The notes: generated from the sequence alone by a model not told the origin. DNA of 19,552 nt from Anaerolineae bacterium (GCA_030612185.1 JAUWOI010000019.1:1-19552); one strand, 5' to 3'. Positions 1-6,935 are shown, numbered from the stretch's first letter. Numbers and translations: made by a program.

Positions 1-348
1 CCTTGCCAGGCCTACGCCCTTGACGGCTCCGACTACTGCTTCCATCACGACCCGGCCCAGGCCGCGCGGCGACTTGCGGCCCGCAGCAAAGGCGGGCTTG
101 CCCGTCACGGCCGTCACATCGGCCCCGTCGGCCAGGCTGAACCCGTCGAACTCGACACCATGACCGACGTCGCCACCCTGCTCAGGCAGACCATCAACGA
201 TACCCTCAACCTGGAGAACAGCCTGCAGCGAGCCAGGACCATCGGCTACCTGTCCGGCCTCTTTATCAAAGCCTTAGACATGGCCGCTCTGGAGCAGCGA
301 GTGATCGCCCTGGAGCGCACCCTCGAGTCAAGGGAGGATTACGAATGA
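1..348 (+). CDS. Hypothetical protein with Cys/His motif, 5' truncated by window edge
   Basis: The frame is open from base 1, so the true start lies outside the window. The visible 115 residues begin with a Cys/His cluster (C2, C13, H15, H16, with G9 and D17), followed by a basic Ala/Arg/Gly-rich stretch. After D52 comes a mostly helical segment (about 54-110) ending in a Leu/Glu-rich helix that could be a short coiled coil. From memory, small proteins with a C...CxxHHD head and a YLSGLxxKALxxxxLE tail occur in Chloroflexota genomes, often near mobile DNA, but I cannot name a function. An internal ATG at 160 would give only 62 residues and would drop the Cys/His head, so I prefer the longer frame. 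The stop overlaps the next start (ATGA at 345-348), which implies translational coupling. Confidence 0.6.
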   Translation, partial: PCQAYALDGSDYCFHHDPAQAARRLAARSKGGLARHGRHIGPVGQAEPVELDTMTDVATLLRQTINDTLNLENSLQRARTIGYLSGLFIKALDMAALEQRVIALERTLESREDYE

Positions 349-938
349 CGACTACCCGTAAACTGCGCAAGCACTACGACAAGTTCACCGTCACCGAGCG
401 CGTCAACCTCGTTCTGGCAGCCCAGGAGCGGGGCGACGAAGCGGAAGTCCACGCCCTGGAGAACTACTGCCCCATGGCCGCATCCCTCAACTACGAGAGA
501 CGCATACTCAGTTTGACGCAGGCTGCCTCTATGTTGGCCGTGCAGTTGCTTGCACGCGACGTCCTCGTCATCGTCAAGCGGTTCGAGTCCCTCGCCAACA
601 CCAGGAAGAACGCCGGACAGGCCGAGGCCAACCCGCCCCTCGATGGCCCTGACGTTGCTCCTGCCACTGCCCATGATGACAAACTTGCGCTACTCCTGGA
701 CCAGGCCGCAGCCCTCTGGCTTGGCTTCTCCGCCTGGTGCCGAGACGTGGGCCACGACCCCCACCAGGTGGTGCGCCTGGCGCCGATGGGCCCGGACGAC
801 AGGGAGCCCGCTTTCTTTCTCATCCACCAACAGATCGAAATGTTCGAAAGGTGTGCCCAGCACCTGCTCCATGACCTGGACAGAGTGGAAATGTGGCGCC
901 AACTGTTCACTCAAGCATTTCAGTTCGTCATCGCGTGA
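345..938 (+). CDS. Hypothetical protein, 197 aa, coupled to the upstream gene
   Basis: The start ATG overlaps the upstream stop (ATGA), and AGGGAGG (about 331-337) lies eight bases before it as a ribosome binding site, so this start is well supported. The N-terminus is basic (KLRKHYDKF), followed by a TERVNLVLAAQERGDEAEV-like helix and a CP pair near residues 42-43. The middle and C-terminal parts look all-alpha, with long Leu/Ala-rich helices, and the protein ends in FQFVIA. There is no signal peptide or convincing membrane segment, and I recognise no catalytic motif. The pair with the preceding gene looks conserved in style with two-gene hypothetical cassettes in Chloroflexota, but that is an impression from memory. 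Antisense and frame-shifted open frames over the same bases look like shadows caused by high GC. Confidence 0.65.
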   Translation: MTTTRKLRKHYDKFTVTERVNLVLAAQERGDEAEVHALENYCPMAASLNYERRILSLTQAASMLAVQLLARDVLVIVKRFESLANTRKNAGQAEANPPLDGPDVAPATAHDDKLALLLDQAAALWLGFSAWCRDVGHDPHQVVRLAPMGPDDREPAFFLIHQQIEMFERCAQHLLHDLDRVEMWRQLFTQAFQFVIA

Positions 939-950
939 ACAATGGGCAAG

Positions 951-971
951 AAGACAAGCTGTACTTGTCTT
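951..971 (+). terminator. Terminator-like hairpin after the first gene pair
   Basis: An 8-base perfect stem (AAGACAAG / CTTGTCTT) with a 5-base loop sits 13 bases after the stop at 938. No clear U-tract follows, so it may only be an RNA 3' hairpin or a weak terminator. A second short hairpin (GCGGAG-cat-CTCCGC) follows near 994-1008. Confidence 0.35.
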
Positions 972-1096
972 TCGTCAGCTTACCCCCTCGGCGGAGCATC
1001 TCCGCTGCCAAATGCGCCTTGCAGCACAAAAACCTCTCGCCAGAGACTCTACAAGGCAGTCTTCCCGCAAAGCGTTGGTGAGTGATCGTTTGCCAA

Positions 1097-1172
1097 ATAT
1101 GACAACGAATAGAAAGGATTTACCGAATTAGTGGAGCCAAGTTCGGTAAATCCTCAAGATTCGATGTCATAT
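1097..1172. repeat. 31-bp imperfect inverted repeat (hairpin element)
   Basis: The left arm is 1097-1127 and the right arm 1142-1172, around a 14-base loop. The inner 13 bases AGGATTTACCGAA pair perfectly with TTCGGTAAATCCT. The outer arms (ATATGACA...CGAAT) pair with a 4-base internal bulge and one further mismatch. It lies in non-coding DNA next to gene fragments. It could be a small palindromic repeat (MITE-like) or a structured RNA. Confidence 0.6.
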
Positions 1173-1292
1173 TCAGACGCCCTCAAACCAACAACACTCA
1201 AGCGAGAGGGACGCTATCGGAAAATCGGACACGGGCAAACACGGATTTCACGGTTTTTTTCTGGACTTGGAATCTGAACTCACGCCCACATC

Positions 1293-1550
1293 TCAATCGG
1301 CGCCGACCATCTCCTTCAACGAAGCCAGGCGGGCGTCTCGATCCCGCACGAAACGCTCAATGCCCTCCAATACCCAACGTGGTGACAGGTGCGCTTCGTC
1401 GAGTACGTCGTCCAGCGTGCCACCGGTGCGCCAGCGATTGTCCCAATCGGCCGACAAAGCGTACTCCTCGGCCACCTTGTTGAACAGCCAATCGTGCATC
1501 AGCCAGCGTGCCTGTGTGGTGATAACGGTCGAATCGGCACAGTCGCCGGG
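1293..1550 (-). pseudogene. 3'-terminal fragment of a transketolase gene (duplicate of 11018-11245)
   Basis: Read on the minus strand, bases 1550-1323 encode the same 76 C-terminal residues as the intact transketolase at 10991-13351. They include MHDWLFNKVAEEYALSADWD and the helix ending in ERFVRDR. The homology stops abruptly at 1550, so the rest of the enzyme (more than 700 residues) is missing. The fragment ends in its own tail SLKEMVGAD and a stop at 1293-1295, whereas the intact gene ends in VCVHLQRT. The SLKEMVGAD tail continues the last helix more naturally, so I infer that this fragment keeps the original gene end and the intact gene received a new one. A 68-codon open frame beginning at the internal Met can be read but is not expected to be functional. 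Confidence 0.85.
1323..1550. repeat. Direct repeat A, 228 bp, left flank of the island
   Basis: Hand alignment with 11018-11245 shows 228 bases without gaps and 8 substitutions. It begins at AGCCAGGCGGG and ends at GTCGCCGGG in both copies. Both copies have the same orientation and bracket about 9.5 kb. Confidence 0.9.
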
Positions 1551-1590
1551 CCGGTACGATCACCCCACTCACCCAAACCCTCTGGTCGCC

Positions 1591-1815
1591 CTACGTCTTC
1601 TCCAATGCCTGCCTCAAATCCGCATCCAACCCCTCCAAATCCACCAACAACGCCCCCAGCGCCTCGGCCTCGGCGCGGGCGGTGTCGGTGAACCTGGCGC
1701 GGGCAAAGAAGACGTAGTGAACGTGCCAACCCTCCCCTGGGATGACGCGCTGCGCCTTCCCCACCAACTCCCGGACCACCGAGCGACCCACCGCCTTTAC
1801 GCCCCACTTACAGCG
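1591..1815 (-). pseudogene. C-terminal remnant of an AAA-ATPase / DUF234-type protein
   Basis: The minus-strand translation upstream from the stop at 1591-1593 gives about 74 residues: CKWGVKAVGRSVV, then GWHVHYVFFARARFTD, then RAEAEALGALLVDLE. This matches my memory of the C-terminal DUF234/nuclease-like end of archaeal-type AAA ATPases, where an ECKW motif starts the segment. Here the residue before CKW is Arg rather than Glu, and upstream of that the similarity dissolves. The ATPase core (Walker A and B) is absent. The fragment breaks just where the promoter of the following toxin-antitoxin-like unit begins, which suggests that insertion of that unit or a deletion removed the rest. A frame from an internal GTG at 1791 can be read but is not expected to work. 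Confidence 0.55.
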
Positions 1816-1828
1816 GCTCGACCCAGTG

Positions 1829-1857
1829 TTGCTTTCTTCACCCGCCAGTAGTATAAT
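1829..1857 (+). promoter_or_regulatory. Sigma-70-type promoter for the 1894/2168 pair
   Basis: A perfect TATAAT at 1852-1857 lies 17 bases after TTGCTT at 1829-1834 (3 of 6 consensus bases). The downstream leader is about 30 bases and includes AAGGTG before the ATG at 1894. Confidence 0.6.
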
Positions 1858-1893
1858 AGAAGTTCTAACATCTGCGTCAAGAGAAGGTGAAAG

Positions 1894-2166
1894 ATGAGTA
1901 AGCGAAGCAAAGATTTAATCCTCCTGATCCTGGATATGCAGGGCATTGAAGACCGCTTGCGCGAGTTTGAGCGCAAGTATCGCCTGCGATCCAGTATGTT
2001 TTATCAGTTGGTTAAAGAAGGCAAAATCGAACAGCGATTGGAACTGTTCGAATGGCTGGGGCTGTACGAAGTTCTCCAGGCTCGAGAGGCGGAATACCAA
2101 CAACTGCTTGAGCAACAAGTTGAACCCGTGTTGACTGCCTTGAATTCAGCGCCGCTTCCCGCCTGA
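1894..2166 (+). CDS. Small helical protein, probable antitoxin partner
   Basis: This 90-residue, charged, mostly helical protein has the central pattern FERKYRLRSSMFYQLVKEGK followed by LELFEWLGLYEVL and a Glu/Gln-rich C-terminal helix. From memory, this arrangement (a charged helix, then S..FY.L...G, then FEWLG.YE) is typical of the small proteins encoded just upstream of DUF6516/TumE-like toxins. I therefore call it a likely antitoxin, though it is unlike the HTH-type TumA. Its stop is one base before the next ATG, consistent with a bicistronic unit. A strong -10 box and a ribosome binding site (AAGGTG) precede it. Base composition is lower in GC than the flanking genes, consistent with transfer. 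The function is inferred from family resemblance and position only. Confidence 0.6.
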   Translation: MSKRSKDLILLILDMQGIEDRLREFERKYRLRSSMFYQLVKEGKIEQRLELFEWLGLYEVLQAREAEYQQLLEQQVEPVLTALNSAPLPA

Positions 2167-2167
2167 T

Positions 2168-2458
2168 ATGTCTACCAACCCCGTTCCCTTGGCATCCATC
2201 GCTGATTACGAAACGTTTATCTATGGATTGCCGGATGCTTTTGCATGCATTCAGATGTCTACGCTCGTCGTTGTGCATACTGGGTCGGTAACTGCCGTCG
2301 TGAGAGGCGAAGTTCACTTCGGACAGGGTCTCGTCCTGCGCGTATTAGAGATCGTGAATGCGCGTCAGCAACGGATCGAACGCTCAGGCTTGAGATTCGA
2401 CTCCCCTAACTTGCCGTTCCTGATTCGGGAGATTGAGCAAGCGTACCAGGGCACGTAA
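2168..2458 (+). CDS. TumE/DUF6516-like toxin, apparently with an internal deletion
   Basis: The first 73 residues (IADYETFIYGLPD, then STLVVVHTGSVTAVVRGEV, then FGQGLVLRVLEIVN...QRIERS) match the N-terminal beta-rich half of TumE/DUF6516 proteins as I remember them. The last residues FDSPNLPFLIREIEQAY match the family's C-terminus. What normally lies between is missing: the YDPQPHP stretch, the HHKH..PDIKH His-rich core and the PAP turn. The jump occurs near residue 74 (about 2387-2392) and keeps the frame. At 96 residues the protein is clearly shorter than the roughly 130-150 I would expect. If the His-rich core is catalytic, this toxin is inactive. It is translationally close to the upstream gene (one base apart). 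The family assignment is from memory. Confidence 0.55.
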   Translation: MSTNPVPLASIADYETFIYGLPDAFACIQMSTLVVVHTGSVTAVVRGEVHFGQGLVLRVLEIVNARQQRIERSGLRFDSPNLPFLIREIEQAYQGT

Positions 2459-2483
2459 ACCTGACCATAAACCTCTCGCCAGA

Positions 2484-2575
2484 CCTGACAGGTTTCACAG
2501 GCCACTTTTCAGCGTAAATACGCCCCTGATCAGGTCGAATCTAGCTCAAAATGGCACCTTTGGAAACCTGTCAGG
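2484..2575 (+). promoter_or_regulatory. 13-bp perfect inverted repeat overlapping the helicase ribosome binding site
   Basis: CCTGACAGGTTTC at 2484-2496 is the exact reverse complement of GAAACCTGTCAGG at 2563-2575. The right arm runs into the Shine-Dalgarno sequence AGGAG (2573-2577) of the helicase start at 2585. Folding of the mRNA would therefore hide part of that site. The palindrome CCTGATCAGG lies between the arms at 2525-2534. The arrangement could be an RNA switch, a protein operator or a dispersed palindromic repeat. I see no clear -35/-10 pair in this spacer. Confidence 0.5.
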
Positions 2576-2584
2576 AGTTAACCC

Positions 2585-5485
2585 ATGCCCTACTCCACCG
2601 GTTCCCTGGTCACAACCCGCGGCCGCGAGTGGGTCGTCCTGCCCGAGTCGGCTGACGACTGGCTCATCCTGCGCCCTCTCGGCGGCACCGACCGCGAGAT
2701 CGCCGGCATCTACCTGCCGCTGGAGGGCGACGACGTCCGATCCGCCACCTTCGATCTCCCCGATCCCGACCGGCCCGGAGACTTTCACTCCTGCCGGTTG
2801 CTGCGGGACGCCGTCCGCCTGGGCTTCCGCTCCAGCGCGGGGCCGTTCCGCTCGTTCGCACGGCTTGCCGTGGAGCCCCGGCCCTACCAACTCGTGCCGC
2901 TCCTGATGGCGTTGCGGCTCGACCCGGTGCGGTTGCTCATCGCCGACGACGTGGGCATCGGCAAGACCATCGAGGCTGGGCTGATCGCGCGGGAACTGCT
3001 CGACCGGGGCGAGGTACAGCGGATGGCCGTGCTCTGCCCGCCCCACCTGGCCGAGCAGTGGCAGGCCGAGTTCTCCTCCAAGTTCCACATCCAGGCAGAA
3101 CTGGTGCTGTCCAGCACCGTCCGGCGGCTGGAGCGCGGCACCGCCGTGGGCCAGTCGCTCTTTGACCTCTACCCCTTTGTCATCGTCTCCACCGAGTACA
3201 TCAAGTCCACCCGGCGGCGGGACGAGTTCGTGCGCACCTGTCCGGAACTGGTCATCGTGGACGAGGCCCACACCTGCGCGTTTTCTGCCGAAAACCGTGG
3301 CGGGCGCCACCTGCGTCACCAGTTGCTCAAGGCGCTCTCGCAGGACACCGACCGCCACCTGATCCTGGTCACGGCGACACCGCACAGCGGCGACGAAGGG
3401 GCCTTCCGTTCGCTGCTGGGCCTGATCCGCCCGGATTTCCAGTACCTGCCGGAGGATTTGACCGGCAAACCGCACAAAAAAGACCGGCGCAAGGTGGCAC
3501 TCCACCTGGTACAGCGCCGCCGGGCCGACGTGCGGACCTATATGGATGCCGATACCATCTTCCCAAAGCGGGAGGAGGCCGAAGCGACCTACACGCTGAC
3601 CAACGAGTACAAGAAACTCTTCAACACCGTCCTGGCCTACGCCCGTGAGCGGGTGCAGGACGAGAGCGGCAGCCAGCACCACCGGCGGGTGCGCTGGTGG
3701 TCAGCGCTGGCGCTGCTGCGCAGCCTGGCGAGCAGTCCGGCGGCCGCTGCGGCGACGCTCCGCACTCGCTCGGTCACCGTGGAGACCGAGAGTGCCGCCG
3801 AGGCCGACGCCATCGGCGAACGCGCTGTGCTCGACCTCGACGACGTGGATGCGGGAGAGATTCTAGACGTGACACCAGGAGCACTTGACGCCGAGGTAAG
3901 CGACGAAGGTGTTGAAAGCCAAACGTCAAACGTCAATAGTCAGCGCGAGCGATTATTAAGGATGGCGCGGCGAGCTGAGGCGTTACGGGGGCCGAAGCAG
4001 GACACCAAGCTCCGGGAAGCCACCAAATTGGTCAAGGGGTTGCTTAAAGACGGCTACAGCCCCATCCTGTTCTGCCGCTTTATTCCCACGGCCGAGTACG
4101 TGGCGGAGGAACTGCGCAAGGCGCTTCCCAAAAGGGTCGAGGTCGCGGCGGTGACCGGCACGCTGCCCCCGGCAGAGCGGGAACTGCGCGTGGCCCAGTT
4201 GGGCCAGTTTCCCCGGCGGGTGCTGGTGGCCACCGACTGCCTGAGCGAGGGCATCAACCTGCAGGAGCATTTCAACGCCGTGGTCCACTATGATCTCTCC
4301 TGGAACCCCACCCGCCACGAGCAGCGGGAGGGCCGGGCGGACCGGTACGGCCAGCCCAGCGAGACAGTGCGCACCGTCACCTACTACGGCGTGGACAACC
4401 AGATTGACGGGATGGTGCTGGACGTGCTGTTGCGCAAGCATCGCACCATCCGCAACTCGCTGGGCATCTCTGTGCCCATCCCGGCCAATACCGGCGACGT
4501 GATCCAGGCGCTGATGCAGGGCTTGTTGTTGCGCAGTGCGGGAGCGCCCGCCGACGCCCGCCAACTCACGCTTTTCGACGTGAGCACCGATCTCTACGAG
4601 GACTTGCACGCTCAGTGGGACGACGTGACGGAGCGCGAGAAGCGCTCCCGCACGCTGTTTGCCCAGCGGATGATCAAGGTAGACGAGGTGGCCCGCGAGT
4701 GGCAGGCGGTACGCGAGGCCATCGGCACCGGCGTGGACGTGCAGCGGTTTGTCGAGGACGTAGTAGTGGCACATGGAGGTTTTGTGAGCCGCGCGGAGCG
4801 TCAAACGTCAAGCGTCAAACGTCAAGTGGATGGGGAACACGGAGCACACTACATCGAGGTACATTTGCCGAACAAAGCGGCTTTGCGTGAGGCTGCCGGT
4901 GGTCTGGAGAACTTCCGCGCCTGCTTCGAACTGCCCGCCCCCGAGGGCGCGCTGTACCTCACTCGGACGCACCCCACCGTCGAGGGGCTGGCCTCCTACG
5001 TGATGGACGCGGCCCTCGATCCGCTGTTGGAGGGCGTGGCCCGGCGCAGCGGCGTCATCCGTACCCGCGCCGTGGAGATCCGCACGACGCTGCTTTTGGT
5101 GCGTTTCCGTTACCACATCGTGACCCGGCGCGGAGATGAAGGGATCGCACTGTTGGCGGAGGACTGCCAGACGTTGGGCTTCACCGGCGCACCCCAGGCG
5201 GCCCAATGGCTCCCGTCTGAACAGGTCGAACCATTGCTGGACGCCAAGCCTGCTGCCAACATCGCCCCGCAGCAGGCCAGCGACTTTTTGCGGCGGCTGG
5301 TGGAGGGCTTCGGGCCACTGCGCGAGCCGCTGAACGAGGCAGCCAAGGCGCGCGGCAAGGAGTTGCTGGACGCTCACCGACGGGTGCGCACGGCTGCCCG
5401 CGTCAAAGGCGTGCGTTACGATGTGCGGCCGCACCTGCCGCCGGACGTGTTGGGGGTCTACGTGCTACTGCCAGTGACTTTCTAG
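2585..5485 (+). CDS. SNF2/DEAH-family helicase of a defence module (DrmD-like)
   Basis: This 966-residue SF2 helicase has its Walker A at residues 121-128 (DDVGIGKT), DEAH at 226-229, motif III-like TATPH at 263-267 and motif VI QREGRADRYGQ at 580-590. It is therefore a complete ATP-dependent DNA translocase. An N-terminal domain of about 100 residues precedes the motor, and a C-terminal region of about 350 residues follows. Length and motif layout resemble the SNF2-like helicase DrmD of class 1 DISARM, but drmA, drmB and drmC are absent here, so the name is only a likeness. CAGGAG lies about seven bases before the ATG. Two short CGTCAAA repeat patches interrupt non-conserved linkers (3919-3942 and 4799-4826). 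It is followed 14 bases later by the nuclease-like gene, so the three genes probably form one operon. A long antisense frame across the first third is a GC shadow. Confidence 0.85.
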   Translation: MPYSTGSLVTTRGREWVVLPESADDWLILRPLGGTDREIAGIYLPLEGDDVRSATFDLPDPDRPGDFHSCRLLRDAVRLGFRSSAGPFRSFARLAVEPRPYQLVPLLMALRLDPVRLLIADDVGIGKTIEAGLIARELLDRGEVQRMAVLCPPHLAEQWQAEFSSKFHIQAELVLSSTVRRLERGTAVGQSLFDLYPFVIVSTEYIKSTRRRDEFVRTCPELVIVDEAHTCAFSAENRGGRHLRHQLLKALSQDTDRHLILVTATPHSGDEGAFRSLLGLIRPDFQYLPEDLTGKPHKKDRRKVALHLVQRRRADVRTYMDADTIFPKREEAEATYTLTNEYKKLFNTVLAYARERVQDESGSQHHRRVRWWSALALLRSLASSPAAAAATLRTRSVTVETESAAEADAIGERAVLDLDDVDAGEILDVTPGALDAEVSDEGVESQTSNVNSQRERLLRMARRAEALRGPKQDTKLREATKLVKGLLKDGYSPILFCRFIPTAEYVAEELRKALPKRVEVAAVTGTLPPAERELRVAQLGQFPRRVLVATDCLSEGINLQEHFNAVVHYDLSWNPTRHEQREGRADRYGQPSETVRTVTYYGVDNQIDGMVLDVLLRKHRTIRNSLGISVPIPANTGDVIQALMQGLLLRSAGAPADARQLTLFDVSTDLYEDLHAQWDDVTEREKRSRTLFAQRMIKVDEVAREWQAVREAIGTGVDVQRFVEDVVVAHGGFVSRAERQTSSVKRQVDGEHGAHYIEVHLPNKAALREAAGGLENFRACFELPAPEGALYLTRTHPTVEGLASYVMDAALDPLLEGVARRSGVIRTRAVEIRTTLLLVRFRYHIVTRRGDEGIALLAEDCQTLGFTGAPQAAQWLPSEQVEPLLDAKPAANIAPQQASDFLRRLVEGFGPLREPLNEAAKARGKELLDAHRRVRTAARVKGVRYDVRPHLPPDVLGVYVLLPVTF
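3919..3942. repeat. Heptamer repeat patch 1 (CGTCAAA) inside the helicase gene
   Basis: Two to three copies of the 7-base word CGTCAAA/CGTCAAT lie in tandem. They encode QTSNVNSQ in a charged linker between the two helicase lobes. The frame is kept. Confidence 0.7.
4799..4826. repeat. Heptamer repeat patch 2 (CGTCAAA) inside the helicase gene
   Basis: Four tandem heptamers (CGTCAAA, CGTCAAG, CGTCAAA, CGTCAAG) encode RQTSSVKRQ in the C-terminal region. The patch is in frame and unlike the surrounding high-GC coding sequence. Confidence 0.75.
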
Positions 5486-5499
5486 GAAGGAGTCGGCCT

Positions 5500-6165
5500 A
5501 TGGCAATTGATGACGCGGTCACACGGGTAAATGAGTTCAAGAGTGGCAAACTAACCAGGACGATAGGCCGCATTGAGGCTGAACTGACGCGAGTCGGTAA
5601 AGCTCAAGTCGGTGCTACGAACCAATCCTTTGGCATAAACCTGGACTTGCTGCTGGCCGCTGCAGCCGTCAAGCAGGCCAGCGCCCAGATTGCCGTCGTC
5701 ATCCATGCTGTAGGCATTCTTTATGCGTTGCCCCACATTCTGGAAGAGGATGAAGTGGTCAAGTGTCTTTCGTTGGGAGCCGGCAACGCAAATTGTGACT
5801 TTGATCTCGTAACCGACCGGCGCATCGCCGAGTTCAAGTTCGGCCGCTGGCAGGAGAAGGGCAACGCCATCCGCAAGAAGACCCTGTTCCAAGACTTCTT
5901 CAAACTGGTCCGTGAAGGGACCCCAAAGAAGAAGTACCTCTATTTGTTGGAGACGGATACTCCCCTCCGCTTTCTCGAAGGCAATAGAGACGTGTTCAAA
6001 GTCCTGGATCGCAATAGACGGCTGGCCGATGATTTCAGAAGGCGGTATGGGCAGAAGTACGGCACAGTGGGAGAGTATTACCGGGATCACAAGGATAAAG
6101 TCCAAATCGTGAGGTTGGTCGAAGAAGCACCAGAGTTCGAGATGTTTATGCGAATCCTTCAATAG
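5500..6165 (+). CDS. Small PD-(D/E)xK-like putative nuclease of the helicase-methylase module
   Basis: This 221-residue protein starts at an ATG eight bases after AAGGAG. Its clearest motif is CDFDLVTDRRIAEFKFGRW: D100 or D102 followed by E111-x-K113. This fits the D...ExK core of PD-(D/E)xK nucleases, with a hydrophobic strand on each side. An Ala-rich helical segment (48-75) precedes it and a basic region (KKKYLYLLETD) follows. I do not recognise a named family, so nuclease is an inference from this motif and from its place between a helicase and a methylase. Its GC content is lower than its neighbours (29 of 60 bases in 5701-5760 against 41 of 60 in 2941-3000), which suggests a separate origin. 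The alternative is a non-catalytic accessory subunit. Confidence 0.6.
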   Translation: MAIDDAVTRVNEFKSGKLTRTIGRIEAELTRVGKAQVGATNQSFGINLDLLLAAAAVKQASAQIAVVIHAVGILYALPHILEEDEVVKCLSLGAGNANCDFDLVTDRRIAEFKFGRWQEKGNAIRKKTLFQDFFKLVREGTPKKKYLYLLETDTPLRFLEGNRDVFKVLDRNRRLADDFRRRYGQKYGTVGEYYRDHKDKVQIVRLVEEAPEFEMFMRILQ

Positions 6166-6194
6166 CAAGGCTTGATGAGGCGCAAAACCCGAGT

Positions 6195-6914
6195 ATGAAA
6201 ACCATCTCCCGCACCACCTTCACCACCGTTAAGACCGAAGGCGGCATCCTGCCCGCCGACCTGCTACAGCGTATCGCCGAGGGGCGCAACCTGGAAGGAC
6301 TGCGGCCTGAAGACGACTACCACCTCTTTCCAGGCGAGCAGCTGAACGAGGCCGTCAACCGCGCCTGGAACCGTTGCCTGGGTGCATGGCGGGCCTTCGA
6401 CGCCCAGCGCGCCCGGTTGCCCGAAGCCGACCGCGGAACCACCCTCACCCGCGAGCGCTGGCTGCTCATCCTCTTCCAGGAATTGGGCTACGGGCGGTTA
6501 CAATACGTGGGGAGCTTGCCGGTGACTTCAGCGAGCGTCACGAGTCAAACGTCAAACGTCAGAGCGTCAAACGTCAAGGGGCAGGATGACGCATCACGTT
6601 TGACGTTTGACGATCCCCGTTTGACGTTTGACGTTTCACGCTACCCCATCAGCCACGTCTGGAGCCACACGCCCATCCACCTGACCACCTTCCGCCAGGA
6701 GATGGACCGGCGTGGGATCGAGAAGCGTAGTCCCCACAGCCTGCTGCAAGAGTTCCTCAACCGCTCTGACGATCACCTGTGGGGCTTTATCAGCAACGGG
6801 CTGCGGCTGCGCGTGCTGCGCGACAACGTCAGCCTGACCCGCGCGGCCTACGTCGAGTTCGACCTGGAAGCGATGATGACCGGCGAGCACTATGCCGACT
6901 TTGCACTCCTCTAG
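6195..6914 (+). CDS. N-terminal piece of Eco57I-type methylase, ended by an in-frame TAG
   Basis: These 239 residues are the N-terminal part of the type IIG-like methylase that continues at 6936. The segment LWGFISNGLRLRVLRDN (about residues 195-211) is the WGfitNGxxxrllrDn block typical of the N-terminal region of Eco57I/BREX-type methylases. The frame stops at TAG 6912-6914. The same frame continues beyond it with [10 protein letters not shown], and the family would have Trp (TGG) at this point, so one G-to-A change explains the break. Residues about 114-152 come from a heptamer-repeat block (6535-6640). The gene follows the nuclease-like gene after 29 bases. The ribosome binding site is weak (GATGAGG, somewhat far from the ATG). 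If the TAG is real, this piece alone would have no methylase activity. Confidence 0.7.
   Translation: MKTISRTTFTTVKTEGGILPADLLQRIAEGRNLEGLRPEDDYHLFPGEQLNEAVNRAWNRCLGAWRAFDAQRARLPEADRGTTLTRERWLLILFQELGYGRLQYVGSLPVTSASVTSQTSNVRASNVKGQDDASRLTFDDPRLTFDVSRYPISHVWSHTPIHLTTFRQEMDRRGIEKRSPHSLLQEFLNRSDDHLWGFISNGLRLRVLRDNVSLTRAAYVEFDLEAMMTGEHYADFALL
6535..6640. repeat. Heptamer repeat block 3: direct CGTCAAA half facing a TTTGACG half
   Basis: Four CGTCAAA-type units on the left face about four TTTGACG units on the right, around a GC-rich centre containing GGGGCAGGATGACGC. The halves are mutually inverted and could form a hairpin. The block is translated in frame as a QTSNV/RLTFD-rich linker in the N-terminal part of the methylase. 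Confidence 0.8.
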
Positions 6915-6935
6915 CTGATCTGCCACCAGAGCCGT

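Larger units (their letters stand above)
939..1292. other. Gene-free stretch with hairpins and dispersed-repeat remnants
   Basis: I find no convincing gene here. It holds the terminator-like hairpin at 951-971 and the inverted repeat at 1097-1172. The word AAACCTCTCGCCAGA at 1030-1044 recurs at 2469-2483. A CACGGATTTCACGG motif followed by a T-run lies near 1240-1261 and resembles the repeats at 13459-13545. Open frames in this stretch are short and look random. Confidence 0.5.

Noticed and set aside
2546..3682. A 378-codon antisense open frame across the helicase start
   Set aside because: No recognisable domain; it mirrors the codon bias of the well-supported helicase on the other strand.
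6912..6914. Programmed recoding (pyrrolysine or readthrough) at the TAG
   Set aside because: No stimulatory structure or recoding gene is visible, and a single TGG to TAG change explains it.
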